A stretch of 45,306 nt of DNA from Yoonia sp. (GTDB lineage Bacteria; Pseudomonadota; Alphaproteobacteria; Rhodobacterales; Rhodobacteraceae). The notes beneath the pieces are model-generated. The model was not told the origin of the DNA, ran no database searches, and saw only the letters and a list, made by a program, of their open reading frames with translations. Location: positions 1 to 45,306 of the forward strand of contig JAQXEG010000028.1 in the NCBI GenBank assembly GCA_029250945.1, in the 5' to 3' direction. A program made the translations under genes and the position numbers. Of the stretch, positions 11,556 through 20,571 are shown one piece after another; the stretch's first letter is position 1; every line of letters starts with the position of its first letter.

Positions 11556-12569
11556 TTAAAGCGTGCAGACGCCTTGCAGCCGTACCCAATTGCCATCTGA
11601 CATGATCACAGGCTCGTCGCGTTCTGCAAAGCTGTCGCCAGCGATGAGGGCTTGGGTCCGTTTCCCCGTGCCGTCGCGGGCATAGGCATAGGGTGTGGTG
11701 GGGATTCGCGCGGCCTCGAACGCCGCGATCAAGGTTGCGTCATTGGGCCACGTTGCGTCCTGTTCGGTCAGATCGCGGGCGTAGGGGGGCAGGCCGTCGG
11801 GTGGCAGATCACCCGTGGTCAGCAGCCCCATGGTGTCGCGTAGCCCGACATGGCCCAAGATGTCCGCCAACGGATCACGCAGCATTCCCGCCTGCGCGGC
11901 CGCAATCAGATAGCCCGCTGGCACAGCAGGATCATCGGCGTTTTCGATGACCCGACGGTCCAGCGCGATGATGTCACCGGCCATGGGCATCGCCCCTTGG
12001 CGCAGCTGCGGCAGCACAACGATCTGGCCAGGCGCGTCGGTGCCAAAGACCCGATCATGGAGCAGGGCAAGCGCGGTATCAGCCCCCTTACACCGTGGGC
12101 CCGTCAGCTTTTGCACGTGACCCAGCACGGTTGCGCCAATCTCAGCCCGTTTGCTAGGCGGCACCACAGATATCGTTTGTTTCATCAGCGCACCGGGTAG
12201 CCAGAACACGGCAAGCGCGGCTGTACCCGCGACGACGCCCCATGTGATTGCTTGACGCAGGCGACCGCGTTGTGGGCGTGCCTTGGACAGGGTTTTGCGG
12301 ACCTTTTCGATGGCGTCGATCATCAGATCATCGTCAATCTCAAGGGTTTCATCCGCCGCCTCATCTGGGATGAAAATTGCGGGGCGTTCGCCCACGTTTT
12401 GCCGGATCACGGCGGGCAGAGACCAATGGGTCAACGGGCGACCCGCGCCATCAACGATCACAAGCGTCGCATTCCCAAACGACACGGTCACATCACGGCG
12501 TTGGTTGTCGGCGTCGGCGCGCCATAGCCCACCGCTTTCGAGCCGTTCATATTGCTTAAGTGCCGTCAT
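11556..12569 (-). CDS. membrane-anchored protein resembling a degenerate M48 peptidase
   Basis: 337 residues. A cytoplasmic N-terminal part (1-108) is acidic in the middle (DEAADETLEIDDDLMID), followed by one membrane segment at about 109-130 (WGVVAGTAALAVFWLPGAL) and an extracytoplasmic C-terminal part. Within that part, IVVLPQLRQGAMPMAGDIIALDRRVIENADDP resembles the strand-and-edge region before the zinc helix of M48 peptidases, but the place expected for HExxH reads AGYLIAAAQ, so no zinc site is visible. That comparison is my inference; a plain conserved hypothetical call is the safe version. It stands alone, converging on the SPOR gene and ending 60 bp upstream of the acyl-CoA ligase promoter-distal end. 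Confidence 0.6.
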   Translation of the reverse strand: MTALKQYERLESGGLWRADADNQRRDVTVSFGNATLVIVDGAGRPLTHWSLPAVIRQNVGERPAIFIPDEAADETLEIDDDLMIDAIEKVRKTLSKARPQRGRLRQAITWGVVAGTAALAVFWLPGALMKQTISVVPPSKRAEIGATVLGHVQKLTGPRCKGADTALALLHDRVFGTDAPGQIVVLPQLRQGAMPMAGDIIALDRRVIENADDPAVPAGYLIAAAQAGMLRDPLADILGHVGLRDTMGLLTTGDLPPDGLPPYARDLTEQDATWPNDATLIAAFEAARIPTTPYAYARDGTGKRTQALIAGDSFAERDEPVIMSDGNWVRLQGVCTL

Positions 12570-12629
12570 GCGCCTGCTTTTTCCTGCTTGCCCTTAGTGT
12601 AGCGGGGCAAACAGAATTTGGGTAGTGGA

Positions 12630-14255
12630 TCAGATCGTTTTCGCGATCACCCGCAGTTCGAATTTCTGAATTTTCCCTGTCGAGGTTTTGGGCAGTTCCT
12701 GAAACACGACCCGTTTGGGACATTTGAAGCCCGCAAGGCGTGTGCGGGTGTGGGCGATAATTTCAGCCTCATCTGCTGTGGCGCCGTCTTTGAGTTCGAC
12801 AAAGGCGCATGGCACTTCGCCCCATTTGTCGTCGGGTTTGGCGACCACGGCGCAAAGGTTCACGGCGGGGTGGTGCATGATTGCGCCCTCGACCTCGATG
12901 GAACTGATGTTTTCGCCACCCGAGATCACGATGTCCTTGGCCCGATCCGCGATTTGCATATAGCCGTTGGGGTGCTGGATCGCGAGGTCTTCGGAATGGA
13001 AGTAGCCGCCTGCGAATGCTTTGTCCGTTGCTTCAGGGTTCTTGTAGTAGCCCTTCATGACGGCATTGCCGCGCATCACAATCTCACCCTGCGTGGCGCC
13101 ATCCATTGTGACCTGTTGCATCTTGTCGTCGACGACGGTGACGTCTTCCATCATCGGGAATGCGACGCCTTGGCGGGCCTTGATGCTGGATTGCTCATCC
13201 TCGGGTAATGCGCCCCACTCGGTATCCCAGATGCATTCGGTGACGTGGCCATAGGTTTCGGTCAGCCCATAAACTTGGGTAATGTTAAAGCCCAGCTTGC
13301 CCACGGCGGCCAGTGTGGCGGGGGCGGGCGGTGCGCCGGCGGTGAACACCTCGACAGTGTGGTCAAAGGCGCGGCGTTCATCGTCGGCCGCGTTCACAAT
13401 CAGGTTCAGTACGATGGGTGCACCGCCGAAATGCGTCACGCCGTGATCGGCGATCGCGTCATAGACCGCCTTCGCCGAAATATCGCGGCAACAGACGACA
13501 GTGCCGCCAAGGGCGGGCATCATCCATGTGTGGTTCCAGCCGTTGCAGTGAAACAGCGGCACGATTTGCAGGTACTTGATGAACAGCGGCAACTGCCAGC
13601 TGATCGGCGTGCCCATCGTCATCAGATAGGCGCCACGGTGGTGATAGACGACCCCCTTGGGCCGCCCTGTGGTGCCGGAGGTGTAGTTGAGCGCGAGGCT
13701 TTCCCATTCATCGCTAGGCATGATCCATGTGAAATCGGGGTCACCGGTGGCGATGAAATCCTCATAATCAATTTGCTCACCGATGGCAGGCACGCCTGCG
13801 ATGGGGTCAGGCACCTCTATAATCATCGGTGCGGGGCCGTCCATCAGGTCAATGGCTTGCATCACCATGGGCAGAAACTGACTGTCGACGAGCGCCGCCT
13901 TGGCCCCGCCGTGATCAAAGATATAGGCGACAGTATCAACATCGAGCCGCGTGTTGATCGTGTTGAGCACGGCCCCGCAGGCAGGCACAGCGAAGGCGGC
14001 CTCGGACTGTGCGGGGATGTTGGGCAGGACGGTGGCAACGACGTCGCCGGGCGCGATGCCAGCCTTGACCAGCGCAGAGGCAAGCCGCGTGACGCGGGCG
14101 TGGTATTGGCCGTAGGTTAGGCGCATATCGCCATAGATCAGCGCATTACGGTCGGCAAATACACGCGCCGCGCGGGTCAGGTGGGACAGGGGCGTCAGCG
14201 GTACATAGTTCGCTTCACACTTGCCCAAACCGGTTTCATCAGCCATCCATCCCAT
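12630..14255 (-). CDS. AMP-forming acyl-CoA synthetase (FadD/DmdB-like)
   Basis: Activates a carboxylic acid to its CoA thioester through an acyl-adenylate. 541 residues, full-length ANL superfamily. P-loop YTSGTTGRPKG near residue 190; VYGLTETYGH aromatic/adenylate motif; DRAKDIVISGGENIS hinge; C-terminal PKTSTGKIQK with the catalytic lysine. The size and MGWMADETGLGK start are like medium-chain and methylmercaptopropionate-CoA ligases (DmdB group) of roseobacters, but specificity cannot be read from motifs. Divergent from the DMT permease with a 70-bp gap. A DmdC-like dehydrogenase lies 7 kb away, so either fatty acid or DMSP-derived substrates are possible. Confidence 0.85.
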   Translation of the reverse strand: MGWMADETGLGKCEANYVPLTPLSHLTRAARVFADRNALIYGDMRLTYGQYHARVTRLASALVKAGIAPGDVVATVLPNIPAQSEAAFAVPACGAVLNTINTRLDVDTVAYIFDHGGAKAALVDSQFLPMVMQAIDLMDGPAPMIIEVPDPIAGVPAIGEQIDYEDFIATGDPDFTWIMPSDEWESLALNYTSGTTGRPKGVVYHHRGAYLMTMGTPISWQLPLFIKYLQIVPLFHCNGWNHTWMMPALGGTVVCCRDISAKAVYDAIADHGVTHFGGAPIVLNLIVNAADDERRAFDHTVEVFTAGAPPAPATLAAVGKLGFNITQVYGLTETYGHVTECIWDTEWGALPEDEQSSIKARQGVAFPMMEDVTVVDDKMQQVTMDGATQGEIVMRGNAVMKGYYKNPEATDKAFAGGYFHSEDLAIQHPNGYMQIADRAKDIVISGGENISSIEVEGAIMHHPAVNLCAVVAKPDDKWGEVPCAFVELKDGATADEAEIIAHTRTRLAGFKCPKRVVFQELPKTSTGKIQKFELRVIAKTI

Positions 14256-14325
14256 AGCGTATCCTTCCCTTGCTCAAGCGACACTAGGATATGTCAGACA
14301 TTTAAATCAATGGGTGAAATCCGCG

Positions 14326-15240
14326 ATGCGTCTTCTAAATACGCTGTCACTGAATATGGATACGTCGGGTGGGTCGCGGCAAGCGGCGTGGTTGATTGTG
14401 ATCGGCATGGCGTTGATCGGGTTCGGGGATAATCTTGTGCCGTTTGTCAGCGACGACAGTTCCCTTTGGCAATTCCACGCGATCCGCGGGGTCATGGTAT
14501 TGGCCGCATTGATGGTGGCGTCACGGCTGGGGGCCGGTGCGATATGGCCCAAGCAACCGCTGGGTGTGATCGGGCGTGGTGCGCTGCAAACGGTGGCGAT
14601 GCTGATCTACTTTGGCTGTATCGTGATCATGCCCATCGGGGTTGTGGTTGCGGGGCTGTTCACGGCCCCGATATTTGTGCTGCTGATCGAGGTGATATTC
14701 CTTGGCAAACAAGTGGGCCGTTACCGCTGGGCGGCTGTGGCGTTGGGGTTCATCGGGGTGTTGATCGTGATCCGCCCCGACCCAAGCGCGCTGGATGTGC
14801 TGTCGTTCCTGCCGGTGTTGGCGGGGGCGTTCTATGCGGTCAGCGCTATCGCCACCCGCAGCTGGTGCGAGGGGGAGGATACACTGACCCTCGCGTTTTG
14901 GTTTTTCATGACGATCTGTATCTCGGGTTGGATCGGGGTCGCGGTGCTGCCGGTGGAGGGTAGTTTCGCCACGCGCGGATGGCAGCCCATGTCAGGGGGC
15001 ATGATCGGCTGGTACGTCGTGCTTGCCGGTATTGCGCTGGTTGGCATGTCGATGATCACCCGCGGCTATCAGGTCGGCGAGGCTAGTATCGCGGCGGTAT
15101 TTGAGTATTCGCTGCTGGTTTTTGCCAGCTTCTGGGCGTGGGCGTTGTGGTCGGATGTTGTGCCATGGACCGCCTATGTGGGCATGGCGCTGATCGCTGC
15201 GGCGGGTGCGATCATTACGTTGCGGGATGACGGCGCATGA
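14326..15240 (+). CDS. EamA/DMT-family permease
   Basis: 304 residues with about ten hydrophobic segments and an internal repeat, as in drug/metabolite transporters (EamA domains). Examples are LIVIGMALIGFGDNLVP, LIYFGCIVIMPIGVVVAGLF and WAAVALGFIGVLIVIRP, which ends the first half with the usual IRP. Start chosen at 14326, where GGGTGA precedes the ATG; an internal ATG at 14356 lacks a ribosome-binding site. Its stop overlaps the sulfotransferase start by 4 bp. Substrate unknown; amino acids or metabolites are common for the family. Confidence 0.85.
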   Translation: MRLLNTLSLNMDTSGGSRQAAWLIVIGMALIGFGDNLVPFVSDDSSLWQFHAIRGVMVLAALMVASRLGAGAIWPKQPLGVIGRGALQTVAMLIYFGCIVIMPIGVVVAGLFTAPIFVLLIEVIFLGKQVGRYRWAAVALGFIGVLIVIRPDPSALDVLSFLPVLAGAFYAVSAIATRSWCEGEDTLTLAFWFFMTICISGWIGVAVLPVEGSFATRGWQPMSGGMIGWYVVLAGIALVGMSMITRGYQVGEASIAAVFEYSLLVFASFWAWALWSDVVPWTAYVGMALIAAAGAIITLRDDGA

Positions 15241-15865
15241 TCATCTCGCCCAGGCGGAATTACATTTTTGTGCATATCCCCAAGACGGGTGGCACTGCGC
15301 TAGCGACCGCATTGGAAGACCGCGCCATGAAGGATGACATTCTGATCGGGGACACGCCCAAGGCCAAACGGCGCAAGGCGCGGCTGAAATTGCTGACCGC
15401 CAAGGGCCGGATTTGGAAGCATAGCACCCTGTCGGACATGGCAGGCGTTGTTGACCCTGCGGGCACGTTTACGTTCACGCTGGTCCGCAATCCTTGGGAC
15501 CGCATGGTCAGTTATTATACGTGGTTGCGTGGCTAGTCGTTTGATCACTCTGCGGTCCGATTGGCGAAGGCCACCGATTTTAGCACGTTCCTGAACGCGC
15601 CCCAGACCCAAGCACGCGTGGTGCACCCCCCCCCTATGAGTCCTACGTCACCGAGGGCAGTTTATTCTTTCGGTTAGAACACTTAGCGGATGATCTGAAA
15701 CCACTTTGGAAACACTTAGGTTTTGAGCTAAGTATTCCGGTGGTTAATCAATCAGCCCGCGCCCGTGATTAGCGCCCGTTTTACACGGATGCGGATGCCG
15801 CGTTGGTGGCGCGGCTATGCGCGGTTGATATTGCGCGGTCTGATTACCGGTTTGATCCTGACTAA
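15237..15865 (+). pseudogene. decayed sulfotransferase family 2 gene
   Basis: The start is intact: HIPKTGGTAL (5' phosphosulfate-binding loop) and RNPWDRMVSYYTWLRG (3' phosphate-binding segment) are hallmarks of PAPS-dependent sulfotransferases. The frame then stops at TAG 15534-15536, continues readable (SFDHSAVRLAKATDFSTF) to a run of nine C at 15626-15634, where it shifts, resumes as YESYVTEGSLFFRLEHLADD, meets a second TAG at 15770-15772 (context ARARD-*-RPFYTDADAALV), and ends at TAA 15863-15865. Joined, about 205 residues remain, the family's usual size. The two TAGs look like former Gln or Trp codons. It overlaps the DMT gene by ATGA, so it was once a coupled second gene. Confidence 0.88.
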
Positions 15866-15884
15866 ACGTCGGGGTCTGGGCATG

Positions 15885-15914
15885 AAAAAGCGCGGGCCTT
15901 TTCAGACCCGCGCC
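15885..15914 (-). terminator. terminator of the beta-oxidation operon
   Basis: On the minus strand a 7-bp GC stem (15890-15896 with 15907-15913, 10-nt loop) is followed by five T, about 30 bp after the stop of the FadJ-type gene. Confidence 0.75.
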
Positions 15915-15942
15915 ATCACTTGTTAACTCACTTTGGTGTCGG

Positions 15943-18135
15943 TTAGGCGGCGTTTCCTTGGCCGAAACGACCGTAGAAGGTTTGCGTTTTGTCACCCATT
16001 TCGCGCAGCAAGGCGGGGGTTTCAAAACGTTTCCCGTAGGTGGCCGCGAGTTCGTCGCATCGTTCGGCCGCATAGGGCGAGCCGATGATGTCGAGCCAGC
16101 TCAACGGGCCGCCGGACCATGGCGCAAAGCCCCAGCCAAGGATCGCCCCCACGTCGCCTTCGCGGATGTCCTCGAGGACGTCCTCTTCGAGTGCGCGGAC
16201 GGCTTCTAGGACTTGTGCGAACAAAAGGCGGTGCTGGACCTCGATCAGGTCTGGCTGTTCGTCGGCGATGGGGTATTGGGCGGCCAGACCGTCCCAGAGG
16301 CCTGTGCGCTTGCCCTTGTCGTCATAGGCGTAGAAACCGCTGTTGGATTTGCGGCCCAAGCGGCCTTCGTCGAACATCCAAAACAGGACCTCGTCGACTT
16401 CTTCGTTGGGATAGTCTGCGCCCATCGCGGCCTTGGTCGCCTTGGCGATTTTGACGCCCAGATCGATGGATGTTTCATCCGTCAGTTGCAGTGGGCCAAG
16501 CGGCATGCCGACAAGTTTCGCCGCGTTTTCGATCAACGCGGGTGCGACGCCTTCGCGGACCATGCGGATGCCTTCGTTGATGTAAGGGATGATGCAGCGG
16601 TTAGCATAGAAGAACCGTTCGTCATTCACCACAATCGGCGTTTTGCGGATCTGGCGCACAAAGTCGAGCGCCTTGGCCACCGCCACATCGCCGGTTTGCT
16701 GACCTTTGATGATCTCGACCAGCATCATCTTGTCGACGGGGCTGAAGAAGTGGATGCCGATAAATTTCTCGGCGTCGTTTGCGGCCTTGGCCAATTCGGT
16801 GATCGGCAAGGTGGATGTGTTGGTGGCAAAGATCGCATCGGGGCAGGCGGCCTGCACCTGTTTGGTGACCTCTGCCTTGACGCCCACGTCCTCGAACACG
16901 GCCTCAACGATCAGATCACAGCCCGACAGTGCGGCGTAATCTGTGGTGGCATTAATCAGGCCAAGCACGGCTTCCTTTTTCTCTTCGGTCGCTTTTTTGC
17001 GCTTGATGCCTTTGTCCATGTAATCGGCGGTGTAGGATTTGCCGCGATCAGCCGCGTCCTGTTTGGCGTCGATCAGCACGACCTGAATGCCAGCCAATGC
17101 AGATACCAGCGCGATGCCCGCGCCCATCATGCCTGCGCCGATGACGCCGACCTTGCTGACGGTCTGGTCGGCGACGTCGGGACGGTTCGCGCCTTTTTCA
17201 AGCGCCTCTTTGTTGATGAACAGCGACCGGATCATCGCCTCGGACGAGGGGTTCATCAGGACGTTGGTGAACCAGCGTGCCTCGATCTTGATGGCGGTGT
17301 CGAATGGCACCTGTGCGCCCTCATACGCCGCGGATAGCAGCGCCTTGGCCGCCGGATACACGCCTTGGGTCTTGGAGTGGATCATCGCAGATGCGCCGAC
17401 ATAGGTCATAAAGCCAGCGGGGTGATAGGGTTCACCGCCGGGCATTTTATAGCCCTTTTCGTCCCATGGCTTGACGATCTTGGGTTCGGACAAAACCCAT
17501 TCTTTGGCCGCAGAAAGCAGTTCATCGGCAGGTACGATTTCATCCACCAGACCGGCGGCTTTTGCCTTGACGGGGTTCAGCAGTTTGCCTTCCAGCAGGT
17601 AAGGGGACGCGGCCATCGCACCCATTTTGCGCACCAGACGTGTGGTGCCGCCCATGCCGGGGAAAATGCCAACCATAATCTCTGGCAGGCCGATTTTCGC
17701 CTTGGGGTTATCAGCGACAAAGATGCGGTGGCATGACAGCGGGATTTCAAACCCGATGCCAAGGCCCGTGCCCTGCATGGCGCAAGCAATCGGCTTACCG
17801 CCCTTGTTGGTCTTGGGGTCCATGCCTGCACGCTCAATCTTGCGCAGAACGGCGTGGCTGGCCATCAGGCCGTCCATCAGGCCGCGCGCAGGGTTGTCGC
17901 CCGCGCTTTCTTTCATCTTGGAGATGATGTTTAGGTCCATGCCACCCGCAAATGTGCCATCCTTGCCGGATGTGATGATGATGCCCTTAACGGCGTCATC
18001 AGCGAGGGCTTGATCGACCAGCGCGTCAAGGTCGATGAACCCCTGCTGGTTCAGCACGTTCATGGATCTGCCAACGGTGTCCCACGTGATTGTGGCAATG
18101 CCGTCTGCGTCTGTTTTCATAGTAAAGTCAGTCAT
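15943..18135 (-). CDS. fadJ: bifunctional enoyl-CoA hydratase/3-hydroxyacyl-CoA dehydrogenase (FadJ/FadB type)
   Basis: Catalyses the second and third steps of beta-oxidation: hydration of trans-2-enoyl-CoA and NAD-dependent oxidation of the 3-hydroxyacyl-CoA. 730 residues, normal for the alpha subunit. The N-terminal crotonase domain (about 1-290) has the oxyanion loop (FAGGMDLNII) and likely catalytic Glu130 (GFEIPLSCH) and Glu152 (GLPEIMVGIFPG). The NAD-binding domain follows with VGVIGAGMMGAG at 329-340 and IGIHFFSPVDKM, whose His is the catalytic base; two C-terminal helical repeats end the protein. It overlaps the upstream gene by 4 bp and closes the operon. FadB versus FadJ naming is by size and context only. 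Confidence 0.95.
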   Translation of the reverse strand: MTDFTMKTDADGIATITWDTVGRSMNVLNQQGFIDLDALVDQALADDAVKGIIITSGKDGTFAGGMDLNIISKMKESAGDNPARGLMDGLMASHAVLRKIERAGMDPKTNKGGKPIACAMQGTGLGIGFEIPLSCHRIFVADNPKAKIGLPEIMVGIFPGMGGTTRLVRKMGAMAASPYLLEGKLLNPVKAKAAGLVDEIVPADELLSAAKEWVLSEPKIVKPWDEKGYKMPGGEPYHPAGFMTYVGASAMIHSKTQGVYPAAKALLSAAYEGAQVPFDTAIKIEARWFTNVLMNPSSEAMIRSLFINKEALEKGANRPDVADQTVSKVGVIGAGMMGAGIALVSALAGIQVVLIDAKQDAADRGKSYTADYMDKGIKRKKATEEKKEAVLGLINATTDYAALSGCDLIVEAVFEDVGVKAEVTKQVQAACPDAIFATNTSTLPITELAKAANDAEKFIGIHFFSPVDKMMLVEIIKGQQTGDVAVAKALDFVRQIRKTPIVVNDERFFYANRCIIPYINEGIRMVREGVAPALIENAAKLVGMPLGPLQLTDETSIDLGVKIAKATKAAMGADYPNEEVDEVLFWMFDEGRLGRKSNSGFYAYDDKGKRTGLWDGLAAQYPIADEQPDLIEVQHRLLFAQVLEAVRALEEDVLEDIREGDVGAILGWGFAPWSGGPLSWLDIIGSPYAAERCDELAATYGKRFETPALLREMGDKTQTFYGRFGQGNAA

Positions 18136-18611
18136 GTTCGTGTCCTTTCGGGGGCGAAGAGAGGGAGCGGCGCAGGCTGGGGGGTATCACTTGCCACGGG
18201 CAGTGAGCTCAGCGCGTTGGCGCGGCGAATGGCGTTGGAGGTGGCCGTTTCCAGCCACACCCCGTTGATCAGTTCCAACCGTAACCGGTTGGCGTATGGG
18301 GCGCTAAGCCGTGTCGCACCGCTTAGCATATGGAACACATGGGTGCCTTCCATGCGGGTTGGCGTGACGAAATGCGCCCCACTACAAAGCCGGATAAATT
18401 CGGTGACGCGCTGGGATTGGAACGTCATCGCGTATTCGGTCAGATTATGGAAAGAGGTTTCAGCATCGGGGGTGACGACGGCCTGATTATCAAGGATCAT
18501 CGTGTGCGGAAATGACATCCGCCCGCTAAACGCATGATGATCGCGCCGCAGCAATGTATCAGACAACGCATCAATATGCGCCTGATAAATGCTGACGGCA
18601 TCGTCACCCAT
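18132..18611 (-). CDS. NTF2/SnoaL-like small protein in the beta-oxidation operon
   Basis: 159 residues, no signal peptide. The segment IYQAHIDALSDTLLRRDHHAFSG followed by a predicted beta-rich half fits an NTF2-like cone fold, though no catalytic residues can be named. Start set at MGDDAVSIYQ: it is 4 bp after the thiolase stop, while the longer open frame would run through the thiolase gene. Its stop overlaps the fadJ start (ATGA). Placed between the two subunits of the beta-oxidation complex, it may assist or regulate them; function unknown. Confidence 0.65.
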   Translation of the reverse strand: MGDDAVSIYQAHIDALSDTLLRRDHHAFSGRMSFPHTMILDNQAVVTPDAETSFHNLTEYAMTFQSQRVTEFIRLCSGAHFVTPTRMEGTHVFHMLSGATRLSAPYANRLRLELINGVWLETATSNAIRRANALSSLPVASDTPQPAPLPLFAPERTRT

Positions 18612-18615
18612 CGGC

Positions 18616-19824
18616 TTAGACCCGCTCGATGATGGTGGCTGCACCCATGCCGGATGCAACGCAAAGCGTGGCAAGGCCGGTGCCTTGGCCCTTGCGTTCC
18701 AGCTCATCGAGCAACGTGCCGATGATGATCGCGCCGGTTGCACCCAGCGGGTGACCCATCGCGATGGAGCCGCCGTTGACGTTCACCTTGCTCGCGTCGA
18801 CGTTGAATGCCTGCTGGAACCGCAGAACGACGGATGCAAATGCCTCGTTCACTTCGAACAGATCGATGTCGGAAATCGCCATGCCGCTGTCGGCCAGAAT
18901 TTTCTCGGTCACAGGGACGGGGCCTGTCAGCATGATTGTTGGATCAAGGCCGATCTTGGCGGTGTGTTTGATCACGGCGCGGGGTTTCAGACCCATCGCG
19001 TCGCCCCATTCCTTGGACCCGACCAGCACACCGGCAGAGCCATCAACGATACCGGACGAGTTGCCCGCGTGGTGGATGTGGTTGATCCGCTCAAGGTGCG
19101 GGTATTTCATCAGCGCGACCTTATCAAAGCCGGGCATGACCTCGCCCATTTCCTTGAACGCGGGCTTGAGCCCACCAAGGGACTGCATGTCGGTGCCGGG
19201 GCGGATATATTCATCACGGTCCAAAATGGTCAGCCCGTTGATGTCTTTGACAGCGACGATAGAGCCGTCAAAACGGTTGTCTTCCCACGCGGCGACCGCA
19301 CGTTTCTGACTTTCGACGGCCAGCGTATCGGCGTCTTCACGGCTGAACCCGTATTCGGTGGCGATGATGTCGGCGGAAATCCCTTGGGGGACGAAATAGG
19401 TTTCCATCGCGATGGACGGATCAACTGCGATTGCCGCACCATCGCTGCCCATTGGCACGCGTGACATCATTTCGACGCCGCCCGCGATATAGGCACCACC
19501 TGCGCCGCGCACTTGGTTGGCGGCGATGTTCACGGCTTCCATGCCAGAGGCGCAGAAACGGTTGATCGACAGACCCGGAATGCGCTGGTCCAACTCGGAC
19601 GCGAGAACGGCGGTCCGCGCAAGGCAGCCGCCCTGTTCTTTCACTTGGGTCGCGTTGCCCCAGATCACATCCTCAACAGCGTGGCCTTCAAGGTTGTTAC
19701 GTTCCTTGAGCGCATCAAGCACACCTGCGGACAGGCGGGCGGCGGTTACCTCGTGCAGGCTGCCGTCCTTGCGGCCCTTGCCACGCGGGGTGCGCACGGC
19801 GTCATAGATATAGGCTTCGGTCAT
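18616..19824 (-). CDS. fadA: acetyl-CoA C-acyltransferase (3-ketoacyl-CoA thiolase)
   Basis: Thiolytic cleavage of 3-ketoacyl-CoA, last step of each beta-oxidation turn, as beta subunit partner of the FadJ/FadB-type protein. 402 residues. Nucleophile Cys91 in NRFCASGMEAV, His358 in MGHPLGATG and Cys388 in CVASGMG form the thiolase triad. It lies between a GST gene (15 bp gap) and the NTF2-like gene (4 bp gap), clearly in one transcript. A biosynthetic acetoacetyl-CoA thiolase is unlikely given the neighbours. Confidence 0.95.
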   Translation of the reverse strand: MTEAYIYDAVRTPRGKGRKDGSLHEVTAARLSAGVLDALKERNNLEGHAVEDVIWGNATQVKEQGGCLARTAVLASELDQRIPGLSINRFCASGMEAVNIAANQVRGAGGAYIAGGVEMMSRVPMGSDGAAIAVDPSIAMETYFVPQGISADIIATEYGFSREDADTLAVESQKRAVAAWEDNRFDGSIVAVKDINGLTILDRDEYIRPGTDMQSLGGLKPAFKEMGEVMPGFDKVALMKYPHLERINHIHHAGNSSGIVDGSAGVLVGSKEWGDAMGLKPRAVIKHTAKIGLDPTIMLTGPVPVTEKILADSGMAISDIDLFEVNEAFASVVLRFQQAFNVDASKVNVNGGSIAMGHPLGATGAIIIGTLLDELERKGQGTGLATLCVASGMGAATIIERV

Positions 19825-19839
19825 GGGGTCGTCTCCTTT

Positions 19840-20475
19840 TTAGGCGCGATCAGCGGGCGAACCCGGCATCAGATCATAAGGGTGTTGCCAACCGGGGGTG
19901 GCGGCAATTGCATCCAACCAACGGTCAATATTGGGGTAATCGGCGCGATCAAATGTGAACGGCTCGGGGTAATACAGGTATCCGGCACACGCGATATCCG
20001 CGATCGTCAGCTCATCCGTGGCAAGCCAGTCGCGGTCGGCCAGATGGGCATCCATCACCTTGAACGCGGCAGCCAGACGGCCCGCGATAAAGGCGATGAC
20101 ATCTGGGTTGCGCTTATCCTCGGGCAGGAAATTCATCTGGAACCGCAACATGCCCGCTTGGCTGCTGACCTTGTGGTTGTCAAAGAACATCCAGCGCAAA
20201 ACCTCGCGGCGCTCTGCTGCGGATTTACCGCCGAGCTTGCCGGATTTGGAGCTGATGTAATCTTGGATCACGCCCGACTGGGTCAGCACGATATCGCCGT
20301 CTTCCATGACGGGAACCTCGCCCATGACGTTGAGCTTGCGGAATTCCTCTGTGCGGCCAGCGCCGTTGAAGAAATCGACAAACACAGGCTCCCACGTTTG
20401 ACCGGACAAGGCCAATGTCAGTGCCGCCTTATAGGCGTTCCCGCTTTCGCCAAAGCAATGCAGTTTAATCGTCAT
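19840..20475 (-). CDS. glutathione S-transferase family protein
   Basis: 211 residues with the two-domain GST layout: a thioredoxin-like domain at about 1-80 (MTIKLHCFGESGNAYKAAL, then VPVMEDGDIVLTQSGVI, the cis-Pro and Ser/Glu glutathione-binding segment) and an alpha-helical domain with LTIADIACAGYLYY, the conserved Asp N-cap motif. Ser11 is a candidate catalytic residue. It sits inside the beta-oxidation operon, 15 bp before the thiolase gene, so it may remove reactive enoyl or epoxide by-products or act on CoA/glutathione adducts; this role is inference. Confidence 0.88.
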   Translation of the reverse strand: MTIKLHCFGESGNAYKAALTLALSGQTWEPVFVDFFNGAGRTEEFRKLNVMGEVPVMEDGDIVLTQSGVIQDYISSKSGKLGGKSAAERREVLRWMFFDNHKVSSQAGMLRFQMNFLPEDKRNPDVIAFIAGRLAAAFKVMDAHLADRDWLATDELTIADIACAGYLYYPEPFTFDRADYPNIDRWLDAIAATPGWQHPYDLMPGSPADRA

Positions 20476-20523
20476 GTCGGCATCCTCCCCCGGATGTGAC
20501 GGATATTTGAACCGTCGATTTTT

Positions 20524-20546
20524 GAGTATTTCGTAAAAAGCGAAGC
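20524..20546 (+). repeat. short intergenic motif, copy 1
   Basis: A 23-nt element beginning GAGTATTT and ending GCGAAGC matches 29097-29119 at 19 of 23 positions, both on the plus strand. It lies in the 96-bp gap between the GST gene and the RHH-like gene, whose transcription runs the other way. Role unknown. Confidence 0.45.
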
Positions 20547-20571
20547 GAAATGCCGCGCCCTTAACTCTTAC

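Noticed and set aside
14291..14301. ATGTC-A-GACAT palindrome between the ligase and DMT genes
   Set aside because: Only 5-bp arms; expected by chance in a window of this size.
10290..15772. Genetic code change with TAG read as an amino acid
   Set aside because: Intact genes such as upp, the MATE gene and the SRAP gene end in TAG at the expected length, so TAG is a normal stop here.
16213..17337. 374-codon plus-strand frame opposite fadJ
   Set aside because: Shadow of the hydratase/dehydrogenase gene; no recognisable domain.
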